Shown here piece after piece: positions 25,728 through 32,395 of a stretch of DNA of 40,054 nucleotides. The stretch comes from a bacterium. GTDB taxonomy: Bacteria > Patescibacteriota > Microgenomatia > UBA12405. Made by a program: the position numbers and the translations under genes. The stretch lies in NCBI GenBank assembly GCA_021817905.1, contig JAKAFM010000010.1, positions 1-40,054 on the forward strand, read 5' to 3'. Each line of letters begins with the position of its first letter. The first letter of the stretch is position 1. The notes under the pieces were generated by a model. The model was not told the origin of the DNA. It ran no database searches and saw only the letters and a list, made by a program, of their open reading frames with translations.

Positions 25728-26491
25728 ATCCCAAATATAACTTTGATGACAAAGTGGTTATTGTTACTGGTGCAGCTCAAGGGATCGGACAAGAAATTGC
25801 CAGGCGATTTCTATCTGAAAACGCCATCGTTGCCTTAGTAGATAAGAATAAAGAGGCTCTGGAAAATTTCACTAACGAGTTTGACCATTCAAAGTACAGG
25901 TTTTATCAATGCGTAGGGGATGTTTCCGATGAAAAATTTGTGGTTGATACTGTAAGTGATTTGTTTATCAAACAAAAAACTATTGATATCCTGATTAATA
26001 ACGCAGGTATATACGAACCAACTTTTTCAATTCTGGAAATGGACAAGGCAACGTGGGATAGAACTATAGCTGTAAATTTAACCGGCACTTTTTTGTTTTG
26101 TAGGGAAGTTTCAAAGATTATGGTCGACAATAAAATCAAAGGCTCTATTGTTAACATGTCATCAACCAACGGATTAGTCGGTGAACGAAATTATATTGCC
26201 TATAATGCATCCAAAGGCGGTGTTACTCTACTTACAAAAGGTATGTCGCTAGATCTAGCCGAATACGGAATAAGAGTAAACGCTGTATGCCCCGGTTATA
26301 TCACAACCGAGGCAACCGTAAAAATGGATGGCGAAGAGTTTGTAAATAATTATGTTAAAGCGAACATTCCTTTAAACAGATCCGGATCCGTCGAGGATGT
26401 TGCCGGAGCTTTCCTGTTCCTTGCCAGCGATGACGCAAAATTTATTACAGGTACTTGTGTAGTAGTAGATGGAGGACAGTTAGCTGTCTAG
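25724..26491 (+). CDS. Short-chain dehydrogenase/reductase (SDR)
   Basis: Classical SDR of 255 residues. It shows VTGAAQGIG (cofactor binding, about 15-23), NNAG at ~91-94, the catalytic Ser in NMSSTNG, Y-x3-K in IAYNASKGG, and the C-terminal VDGG. The aspartate in LVDKNKEAL after the second strand suggests NAD rather than NADP. It probably oxidises or reduces a sugar or cyclitol alcohol. It overlaps the isomerase gene by 4 nt and is followed after 4 nt by the kinase-like gene. Confidence 0.88.
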   Translation: MNPKYNFDDKVVIVTGAAQGIGQEIARRFLSENAIVALVDKNKEALENFTNEFDHSKYRFYQCVGDVSDEKFVVDTVSDLFIKQKTIDILINNAGIYEPTFSILEMDKATWDRTIAVNLTGTFLFCREVSKIMVDNKIKGSIVNMSSTNGLVGERNYIAYNASKGGVTLLTKGMSLDLAEYGIRVNAVCPGYITTEATVKMDGEEFVNNYVKANIPLNRSGSVEDVAGAFLFLASDDAKFITGTCVVVDGGQLAV

Positions 26492-26495
26492 AACT

Positions 26496-27545
26496 GTGAT
26501 CAAGAAACTCTTAGCCTCTATTCCATTCAAAGTCGATTCTTTCCATGAAATAGATTTTCAAGGCGATCCGGGTGCTTATTATTATAAAATCTTAAGTCAA
26601 AATAATAGTTTTTTTATAAAGATTTACGAACGGACCAGGGAAACTGATTTTAATAATGAGGTGTCTAATTACGATTTGTTGGCAGAAAAAATCAAGAACT
26701 TACCCAAAAGACATTATTATTCAAAATACGACGAATATAATTATATAATTTACGACTTTATTGACGGCGAATCATTGTACTCAAAAAACAATAACGGAGA
26801 ATTAAATCAGGAATATTACACGAAATTAATCAAAAACATTGCTCAAACTCAGTCAATTATCAACAGCGATCTAAAAACTCAGACAACTCTGGAATGGTTT
26901 AAAAAAGAGTTTATTATTAATGTCCAAGGAAACAGTTCAATTAAAAGTGAGTTGTTTGAAGCATATAAACAAGTAGACCGCATCGTCCAAGACATAGTAG
27001 CCAAGTATCCGGGAATTTATTCAGACAGAAACCCGAGGAATGTTCTTATTTCAAAAACAGGACAATTATTTAATATCGACTTTGAAGTTCTCTTTAAATG
27101 TTCACCAATCTTTGATTTCATTAAGTTAACAAGGAATGGTACTGACTTTATAGAGCCCCCAAGTGTTTTTTCCGAGAAACTACATATATTTAGCAGACAA
27201 CAAGAATTGGCATTATTTAAGAAATTTATCAAAGACATTTATAATAACCCAGAACATAATTTATCTGTAGTTAGTGCCGAGTATTTATCGTACATATACG
27301 ATACTTGCTCTCTATTCGTTCACTTGTTGTATATTGGATACTGTTCATCAGAACTATCTCGTCAGGAGAATACAGTTAAATATAATCGTCAAAAATACCA
27401 CTTGTTAAGTGCTATTGATTCTGTTGATAAAATTATAAACAGTGCAAATAATCGGGAGAAAAGTAGCTTTATGAGCTTAAAATTATTACTAAAAAAAATC
27501 TGCTTAAATCAAAATGGAGTATTATCACTTAATAACCAATTATGA
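26496..27545 (+). CDS. APH/choline-kinase-like phosphotransferase
   Basis: 349 residues with a divergent protein-kinase-like fold. NSFFIKIYERTRETDFNNE supplies the beta3 Lys and following acidic residue. The catalytic loop is YSDRNPRNVLISKTG (family H-G-D-x4-N), and IDFE replaces the usual metal-binding D-[FY]-D/E. Such enzymes phosphorylate small molecules such as aminoglycosides, amino sugars or choline. In this operon it could be a biosynthetic or self-protection kinase. The start is GTG 26496; there is a 4-nt overlap with the next gene. Confidence 0.7.
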   Translation: MIKKLLASIPFKVDSFHEIDFQGDPGAYYYKILSQNNSFFIKIYERTRETDFNNEVSNYDLLAEKIKNLPKRHYYSKYDEYNYIIYDFIDGESLYSKNNNGELNQEYYTKLIKNIAQTQSIINSDLKTQTTLEWFKKEFIINVQGNSSIKSELFEAYKQVDRIVQDIVAKYPGIYSDRNPRNVLISKTGQLFNIDFEVLFKCSPIFDFIKLTRNGTDFIEPPSVFSEKLHIFSRQQELALFKKFIKDIYNNPEHNLSVVSAEYLSYIYDTCSLFVHLLYIGYCSSELSRQENTVKYNRQKYHLLSAIDSVDKIINSANNREKSSFMSLKLLLKKICLNQNGVLSLNNQL

Positions 27546-28444
27546 TAAACATTAACGACCTAAATAAATGTATTGAACAATCAAAAGATAGAAATGATCC
27601 AACTTATACCAAGCTTGCCACCAAGTTAATTGTGGAGTGTCAAGGCAAAAGCGAAGCTGAAATTATTAAAAATTTTGAATTAGTGGATGTCCCAGTAGGA
27701 AAAGAAGTAAGTTATCTAATCCTTAAATTCGGTCTTCTACTAATTAACCTAATTGGCAATAGACACTCTGAGGATATCCTCACAGCCTATACGGTCGGAT
27801 CAGTATCCGGAGGATACTGCAAAAATGGCAAACAACAAAGAATCGTATTCGAATATGTGCCCACTGAAAATCATACTTTGTCAGGACTGAGAATTACTCC
27901 CACAGGAATGGTTATGCCGGATCTTGATTTAGAGATAATAGTTAGATCTAATTCTTCTGAAGCCGTAAAGAAAACTGTTGTTGAGATATATGAAAATTTG
28001 AAAATAAAATACCTTGAGTTTTTAGATATTCCCGTTGATATCAGAATTATTGATCAAATAGACCTTGATTATTATTTGCATGTATCTGAAAAGCCCAGTT
28101 ATTCCATTTTTAGACTTCTCTTTGGTCCACCTCTTTGTTTGTATAATCAAACTGAATTTAGTCAAATACTCGATAGGGCAACAAAACTAATTCTTGATAA
28201 TCACAACCAAATTGATGAAGTGCCAGAATGGAGGATGTGGAATGCATATATGGATGAGATCAAAATGATTAAAGGGCTTACTAAACGAGAAGAACGATTT
28301 TTCCCCGCCGAAGAGTTAAAAACAATGGGTGACTTATATTGGTTTTATTCATTAAGAATAAATACTCCGAACGAAAAGAATCCGTCAAATTTTCCGCCAG
28401 ATGCATCCAGTAAATCATTCAAAATGAAGTTTGGATATCATTAG
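27542..28444 (+). CDS. Unknown protein, possible nucleotidyltransferase fold
   Basis: I do not recognise a family. AYTVGSVSGGYCKNG (about residues 80-94) followed by GMVMPDLDLEIIVRS (about 120-134) has the G-S ... D-x-D pattern of nucleotidyltransferase-fold proteins, and DIPVDIRIID could hold a third acidic strand. That suggests, but does not prove, a nucleotide-transfer role. The remainder is helical, with a LLFGPPLCLYN segment. Last gene of the 22248-28444 operon, overlapping the kinase gene by 4 nt, so its product likely acts in the same pathway. Confidence 0.55.
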   Translation: MININDLNKCIEQSKDRNDPTYTKLATKLIVECQGKSEAEIIKNFELVDVPVGKEVSYLILKFGLLLINLIGNRHSEDILTAYTVGSVSGGYCKNGKQQRIVFEYVPTENHTLSGLRITPTGMVMPDLDLEIIVRSNSSEAVKKTVVEIYENLKIKYLEFLDIPVDIRIIDQIDLDYYLHVSEKPSYSIFRLLFGPPLCLYNQTEFSQILDRATKLILDNHNQIDEVPEWRMWNAYMDEIKMIKGLTKREERFFPAEELKTMGDLYWFYSLRINTPNEKNPSNFPPDASSKSFKMKFGYH

Positions 28445-28494
28445 TTATTTACTTGTCTGCAAAACAATTAAAATCTCTATTTTGTCAATAATTA

Positions 28495-29301
28495 TTAAAT
28501 GTAATTGTCCAGAACCACTTTGTGGGGAATCGAGTGTTTTATTAAGTCATCTTTCAGTTTAGATAATCCGACATAAATGCCTGGGTGACATTCACTCATT
28601 TTCTTTTTGCTTCCACAAACACATTTTTTGTAACCTTTGATATTTTTCCTCTTTTTGAGCATTTGTCTAACAATGTAGTTTTCTTCAGAACGAATTATCA
28701 CAGAAAATACTTTTTCCACCTCCTCTCTTGAATGAGAATCTGTCTCTCCGTATTTCTCGATAATTCCTAATACGCCGTGAGCATATTCTCCCCAAGGCCA
28801 GTGTCGGTATTTTTGAAAAAAAGACTGTTCATAAAAAAATGGAATGACCATCTGATTCATAAAATCACTCAACTTGAATCCCGAAGAGAAATATTCATCC
28901 TCAGAGCCTTCGACACACAGGCAGGCTGCCTTACTTGGATTAATATGAAGATCTGACAGATCAATTAAATTACTCTTGGCGAAGTTCTCAATTTTCCCAC
29001 CGACTTCAAACACTTGTGGTAGTTTTGAGGAGGTGGTGGGAGCAAATATTATCTTTATCTGGTATTCGTCCTCAATATTGATTCCACTACCTTGCTGAAT
29101 AGTCTGAGAGCCGATTAAAAATGAGTTATCCGAATGGTTATAGCTCATGGCAAACTTCAATTTACCTTGAATTTCATCCACCCCATTAGGTCGTTTACTG
29201 GCTGTCAATGCAGGATAGTATTTATTGATCCAATCTAGGTCTTGGGCGGTAAGCTTGAGATCAAAAGCTTCTCCATGGTTTCGGTGGTGAATGTCCGACA
29301 T
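28495..29301 (-). CDS. E2-like (ubiquitin-conjugating fold) protein with C-terminal SEC-C motif, CBASS accessory
   Basis: 268 residues. INIEDEYQIKIIFAP and KLPQVFEVGGKI (about 74-105) resemble the E2 beta-meander with its Y-P-x-x-P-like turn. DLHINPSKAACLCV (117-130) matches the E2 H-x-N...C-L pattern, with C127 or C129 as candidate active-site cysteine. HWPWGEYAHGVLGI (167-180) is a second conserved block. The C-terminus has a SEC-C-type metal motif, C227-x-C229-x8-C238-H239. ATG 29301 lies inside the 3' end of the CD-NTase gene (41-nt overlap); a longer frame exists but would be antiphase to that gene. E2-only proteins next to a CD-NTase define type II-short CBASS. The E2 call is from pattern and context. 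Confidence 0.65.
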   Translation of the reverse strand: MSDIHHRNHGEAFDLKLTAQDLDWINKYYPALTASKRPNGVDEIQGKLKFAMSYNHSDNSFLIGSQTIQQGSGINIEDEYQIKIIFAPTTSSKLPQVFEVGGKIENFAKSNLIDLSDLHINPSKAACLCVEGSEDEYFSSGFKLSDFMNQMVIPFFYEQSFFQKYRHWPWGEYAHGVLGIIEKYGETDSHSREEVEKVFSVIIRSEENYIVRQMLKKRKNIKGYKKCVCGSKKKMSECHPGIYVGLSKLKDDLIKHSIPHKVVLDNYI

Positions 29302-30310
29302 AGACGTTTTGGGTAAATTGCTTATTATCTTCAAGCTCCTCGTTAAATATTGTTCTCCAGTAAGAAAGGGATTCCTCAATATTCCCATTAGACTCCTGCT
29401 CGACTGCATTGGTAATCGTTTCATGAATAGATTGAAGTTTTCCCTTAATCGTCTCTCTTGTCCAATCGTCCCAATCCTCAATATAATCATCCACCTTATT
29501 ATCCGGATTAGCAGGATCAATTATCGAAGCTTTGTCTAATAGACTCCCGGCCTTTTGGAAAAATTTGTGCAAACCATCACTATAAGAAGTGATTTTTTCT
29601 CCCTCGAGAATTTTGGCTGCCAGCAATTCTAAATGGAATGATCTAAGTTTTATTGGCTCGCTGTTAAATTCCTTTCTTTTAATATATTTGATCAATCTAG
29701 CTATTTTCTTAAATCGCTTTTTACCGCTAAATTCCGTGTCATCATTCACCTTGTTTATATATTCATAGTGGGTTTTTGGGTTAGAGGTGATGTATTTATC
29801 TTCTTTGCCTTCTTCTGCGTCAGGAATTTTGTATGCCGTCTCATCTTCGGTTTCGAAAGCGGGAATTACATCGATGCTAAAATTATCGGTGTACTTGACG
29901 GTAACTGAGTGGCGCTGACTTTTTACTTCGATATTATTTTGACCCTCGTAGATCTTCTCTAAAGCCGTCTTAAGCTTTTCAATTAAATCTACCGGAGTAA
30001 TCAAGTCGTCCAAGTCCTCACCCCTGTACTCTTGGCTGTCTAGGACTAAAAAGAGATCCACGTCTTTTGGTGGTCTGATCATGGTGTTACGGCGATAAGA
30101 CCCAGTAAGAAAATAGGAGGGGAGATTTTCCTCATCATCTGTAGCTAAAACTTTCATTTCTTCCTTCAGCTTCTCTACTAGATCTTTGTAGGTGCCCATG
30201 ATTAAACAATAATCACACCCATCCTCTGATCCCTTGCATTCGCCGTCACATAATTTAACGAGATTTATTTTTTGGGATAAATAATTATCAAAAAATTCTT
30301 CTATGGTCAT
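29261..30310 (-). CDS. CD-NTase (cGAS/DncV-like nucleotidyltransferase), CBASS second-messenger synthase
   Basis: 349 residues. The active site is LTGSYRRNTMIRPPKDVDLF: G70-S71, then D83 and D85, and a third metal ligand D147 in FSIDVIPAF. This is the CD-NTase signature, distinct from generic MNT proteins. CD-NTases make cyclic di- or trinucleotides upon phage infection; the product cannot be predicted here. Odd features: a cysteine cluster before the core, C21-x3-C25-x6-C32-x2-C35, possibly a zinc site, and a C-terminus ending SPPKPWRSF rather than glycine. The start is 1 nt after the effector stop; the end overlaps the E2-like gene. Confidence 0.88.
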   Translation of the reverse strand: MTIEEFFDNYLSQKINLVKLCDGECKGSEDGCDYCLIMGTYKDLVEKLKEEMKVLATDDEENLPSYFLTGSYRRNTMIRPPKDVDLFLVLDSQEYRGEDLDDLITPVDLIEKLKTALEKIYEGQNNIEVKSQRHSVTVKYTDNFSIDVIPAFETEDETAYKIPDAEEGKEDKYITSNPKTHYEYINKVNDDTEFSGKKRFKKIARLIKYIKRKEFNSEPIKLRSFHLELLAAKILEGEKITSYSDGLHKFFQKAGSLLDKASIIDPANPDNKVDDYIEDWDDWTRETIKGKLQSIHETITNAVEQESNGNIEESLSYWRTIFNEELEDNKQFTQNVYVGHSPPKPWRSF

Positions 30311-30311
30311 A

Positions 30312-30833
30312 TTACTTTTTGGAATAACCAGTAGTTATAAGTGCGGTGACAATGTCATTTAGTATCCGTCCTCGAAAGTTGGCGACAGCAACATTTCTGC
30401 CATTGTCTAATTTAGCCATGATATCGTCCGGTATAAAGCCGCCGCTTTTGGGAGCGTAGACAATCATTGCCTCCCCATCCTTTTTAAGATTTTTGATATC
30501 GATTACCTTTTCTCCCCAATCCGGCCAGTAGACCAGAAATAATGTAGCTTTTTCAGATTTACCAAAATCGTCTTCTTTGCAGATCTTGGTTATATTTTTA
30601 TCTGAAAAAAGCCCGGAGTCGAGCAGAAGGTCAGTCATGCTTTGAAGATTGTCATTTTTTGCGAATATTGCAATTCTTCTCTTAGCAAAGCCGTTACCAA
30701 ACCGTAAAATTGCTGGCAGAATGCCTTTTATCCAAGCAATGATTGCCCAAATTATCATTAAAAAAAGTATGATGGTGCTCGGGTAACCTAATAAATCCAA
30801 GAAATCCTTAATTAGGCTAATTAAATCTGTCAT
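30312..30833 (-). CDS. Single-TM protein with alpha/beta domain, candidate CBASS effector
   Basis: 173 residues. One strong membrane helix lies at ~19-40 (STIILFLMIIWAIIAWI), followed by a basic boundary (KRR at 51-53) and a soluble domain of ~120 residues. The soluble domain alternates strands and helices: RIAIFAKND, TLFLVYWPD, GEAMIVYAPKSGG and NVAVANFRGRILNDIVTAL. I do not recognise it as TIR, STING, SAVED or a named TM effector; the Rossmann-like pattern could bind a nucleotide. The start is ATG 30833, not the upstream in-frame GTG/ATG: GGAGG lies 8 nt before it and it overlaps the upstream stop as ATGA. Effector role is inferred from context. Confidence 0.7.
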   Translation of the reverse strand: MTDLISLIKDFLDLLGYPSTIILFLMIIWAIIAWIKGILPAILRFGNGFAKRRIAIFAKNDNLQSMTDLLLDSGLFSDKNITKICKEDDFGKSEKATLFLVYWPDWGEKVIDIKNLKKDGEAMIVYAPKSGGFIPDDIMAKLDNGRNVAVANFRGRILNDIVTALITTGYSKK

Positions 30834-31096
30834 AGTCTTGCCTCCAACCATTCATGAGCAGTGACATCCATGAAGGCAGAGTAACTACCGGCGGAAAGTT
30901 GCGCCACAAAGACTTGGTCATTTTGGTCGATAACAGTCATTAAACTGTCCCTAATACCGTCGGCGGACAAATTTGTGCTGACCAACCATAAGTTTTGAAG
31001 CGGATGGAGGGTTTGTCCTAAATTCCTAATACTTTGATAGAGGGAGTCATAGTTCTGGCCAACCCTCCTAAGATCATATGTTATAGCGTAAATCAT
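30830..31096 (-). CDS. Cas2/SinR-like small ferredoxin-fold protein
   Basis: 88 residues. MIYAITYDLRRVGQNYDSLY, then LGQTLHPLQNLWLVSTNLSA and DQNDQVFVAQLSAG, match the SinR-family/Cas2-like beta-alpha-beta proteins. Those share a fold with Cas2 and VapD nucleases. D8 in TYDL corresponds to the Cas2 metal-site position. There is no cas1 or CRISPR array, so a spacer-acquisition role is unsupported. It is the first gene of the leftward CBASS-like operon and overlaps the TM gene by 4 nt (ATGA), so the two are translated together. Its role is unknown. Confidence 0.75.
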   Translation of the reverse strand: MIYAITYDLRRVGQNYDSLYQSIRNLGQTLHPLQNLWLVSTNLSADGIRDSLMTVIDQNDQVFVAQLSAGSYSAFMDVTAHEWLEARL

Positions 31097-31182
31097 CTTG
31101 ATTTTTTCTTAAAATGTAATATCCTCAGAGGGTTAATCAGAATCAAAATCTGGTTTTCCACCTGTTGATTTAATCCATTGTC

Positions 31183-31228
31183 TCACATGTGAAACAGTGT
31201 TGCAATACTGTTTTAATTGATTTATAAT
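31183..31228 (+). promoter_or_regulatory. Operator/promoter of the HTH-protease pair, in the divergent CBASS control region
   Basis: The promoter is TTGCAA (31200-31205), 17 nt, TATAAT (31223-31228), 7 nt before ATG 31236. A 22-bp near-perfect palindrome, AAACAGT-G-TTGCAA-T-ACTGTTT (31192-31213), covers the -35 box. A 10-bp perfect palindrome, TCACATGTGA (31183-31192), abuts it. A repressor bound here would block the rightward promoter and could also act on the leftward operon starting at 31096. Confidence 0.75.
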
Positions 31229-31235
31229 ATTTCTA

Positions 31236-31592
31236 ATGAAGATTAGTCTTGAAAATCTAAGTCTTATATTAAAAGAAAGGCGAGGAGGTAGAGGAATTAG
31301 AGAAGTTGCCAAAGAAATTAAAATAAGTCCGGCAACTTTATCACGGATAGAACAAGGGAAACAACCAGATCTTGATACTTTTTCCAAAATTTGTGCATGG
31401 TTAAACGTTGACCCCGGAGACATTTTGGGGGTTGTGAACACTGAAACCAACTATACTCAGCAAACGACTTGCGACCAAAGAGTAATGGTTCATTATAAAG
31501 CTAAACAGACCATTAGTCCTGACACTGCAAAAAAACTTTCTGAGCTCATAATTCAGGTGCAACAATCAATTCAAGATGGATTGATTAAATGA
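31236..31592 (+). CDS. XRE-family HTH repressor, CapH-like
   Basis: 118 residues. The helix-turn-helix spans ~21-60: IREVAKEIKISPATLSRIEQ then GKQPDLDTFSKICAWLNVDP. A short C-terminal region (SPDTAKKLSELIIQVQQSIQ) is predicted helical and may dimerise. It is paired with an HExxH protease gene (4-nt ATGA overlap) and divergent from the CD-NTase operon, the arrangement of CapH-CapP. In known systems CapH represses CBASS genes until cleaved by CapP after DNA damage. The CapH identity is inferred from context; the HTH is directly visible. Confidence 0.82.
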   Translation: MKISLENLSLILKERRGGRGIREVAKEIKISPATLSRIEQGKQPDLDTFSKICAWLNVDPGDILGVVNTETNYTQQTTCDQRVMVHYKAKQTISPDTAKKLSELIIQVQQSIQDGLIK

Positions 31593-32179
31593 GAGGTGAT
31601 GTAACCAACACAACAACATATTTTGAAAGAGGATTCAAAAGTTGGTGTGAGAACACCGCAGTTTCCATTAGGAGTCGCCTTGGTCTTTCCAAGTTTGAAT
31701 CATTAGATCCGTGGTTATTAGCACAACATCTTAAAGTCGCAATTCTATTTCCTTCAAATATTCCAGGCTTAACGAATGAAGTCGCCGATTACTTAAAGTC
31801 TTCTGACGGAGATGAATGGTCAGCAGTCACTATAATTTACTTAGGTATCACCGTTGTCGTAATAAATCAAAATCATTCTGTCGCTCGCCAATCTACAGAC
31901 ATAATGCACGAGCTAGCCCACTTAATTAGGGCTCATCAACCAGTTCAACACTTTACGAATGATTCCGGGTTCGTAATACGTTCGTTTAATAAATCCCAAG
32001 AAGATGAGGCGGATTGGCTGGCAGCTACGTTACTACTCCCACGTACAGCTTTATTTCAGATTGCAAGATCCCATTACGACATTGATCAAGTTTGTTCAGA
32101 ATTTAAAGTAAGTAAAATGCTATTAAAATACAGACTTAATGTAACAGGACTGGCAAGACAGTATCCGGTAACCAATTAA
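31589..32179 (+). CDS. ImmA/IrrE-type metalloprotease, CapP-like
   Basis: 196 residues. The zinc motif is H107-E108-L-A-H111 (IMHELAHLIR), and the third ligand is probably E138 or E140 in QEDEADWLAATLLLPR, the ImmA/IrrE (COG2856) signature. The N-terminal ~70 residues are helical. Such proteases cleave a partner HTH repressor, here the upstream gene, to de-repress the target operon. The start overlaps the repressor stop by 4 nt. The ImmA-type family is secure; the CapP role is inferred from position next to a CD-NTase operon. The same architecture also controls mobile elements, and one lies immediately to the right. Confidence 0.85.
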   Translation: MRGDVTNTTTYFERGFKSWCENTAVSIRSRLGLSKFESLDPWLLAQHLKVAILFPSNIPGLTNEVADYLKSSDGDEWSAVTIIYLGITVVVINQNHSVARQSTDIMHELAHLIRAHQPVQHFTNDSGFVIRSFNKSQEDEADWLAATLLLPRTALFQIARSHYDIDQVCSEFKVSKMLLKYRLNVTGLARQYPVTN

Positions 32180-32233
32180 AGTACTATAAGTTTTGCTAGT
32201 ATCGTTTTGAACCACTGATAATTTTTACTAGAA

Positions 32234-32354
32234 GTTGTCAATAGGCAAATTAAAATTTGTTTTTCAAAAAATAGAACATTAAATAATAGATCTAAAGACA
32301 GGAAATATTTACCATCGTATCACCCTCCTTGACAACCCCGTTGTCAATAGGGTG
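32234..32354. repeat. GTTGTCAA repeats and composite hairpin at the left end of the mobile element
   Basis: GTTGTCAATAGG occurs at 32234-32245 and again at 32340-32351, with the inverted TTGACAAC at 32329-32336. The second pair forms TTGACAAC-CCC-GTTGTCAA inside an outer CACCC (32321-32325) / GGGTG (32350-32354) stem. It lies between the protease and methyltransferase genes, with no gene in 32180-32395. It may be an operator, terminator or recombination site; it lacks a U-run. Confidence 0.65.
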
Positions 32355-32395
32355 GAAAAAACGGCAATTTAAAAAACTCATGGTATTTTCCTGGT

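Noticed and set aside
29302-29520. N-terminal extension of the E2-like gene
   Set aside because: The extension lies antiphase within the CD-NTase coding region and has shadow-like composition; the ATG at 29301 gives the natural start.
30830-31096. Cas2-like protein as sign of a CRISPR-Cas system
   Set aside because: No Cas1, no other cas gene and no repeat-spacer array anywhere in the window; the sequence fits the SinR-like branch better.
31133-31450. Leftward 105-codon frame opposite the HTH gene
   Set aside because: It is antisense to a clear XRE protein and covers the operator region; its composition is that of a shadow frame.
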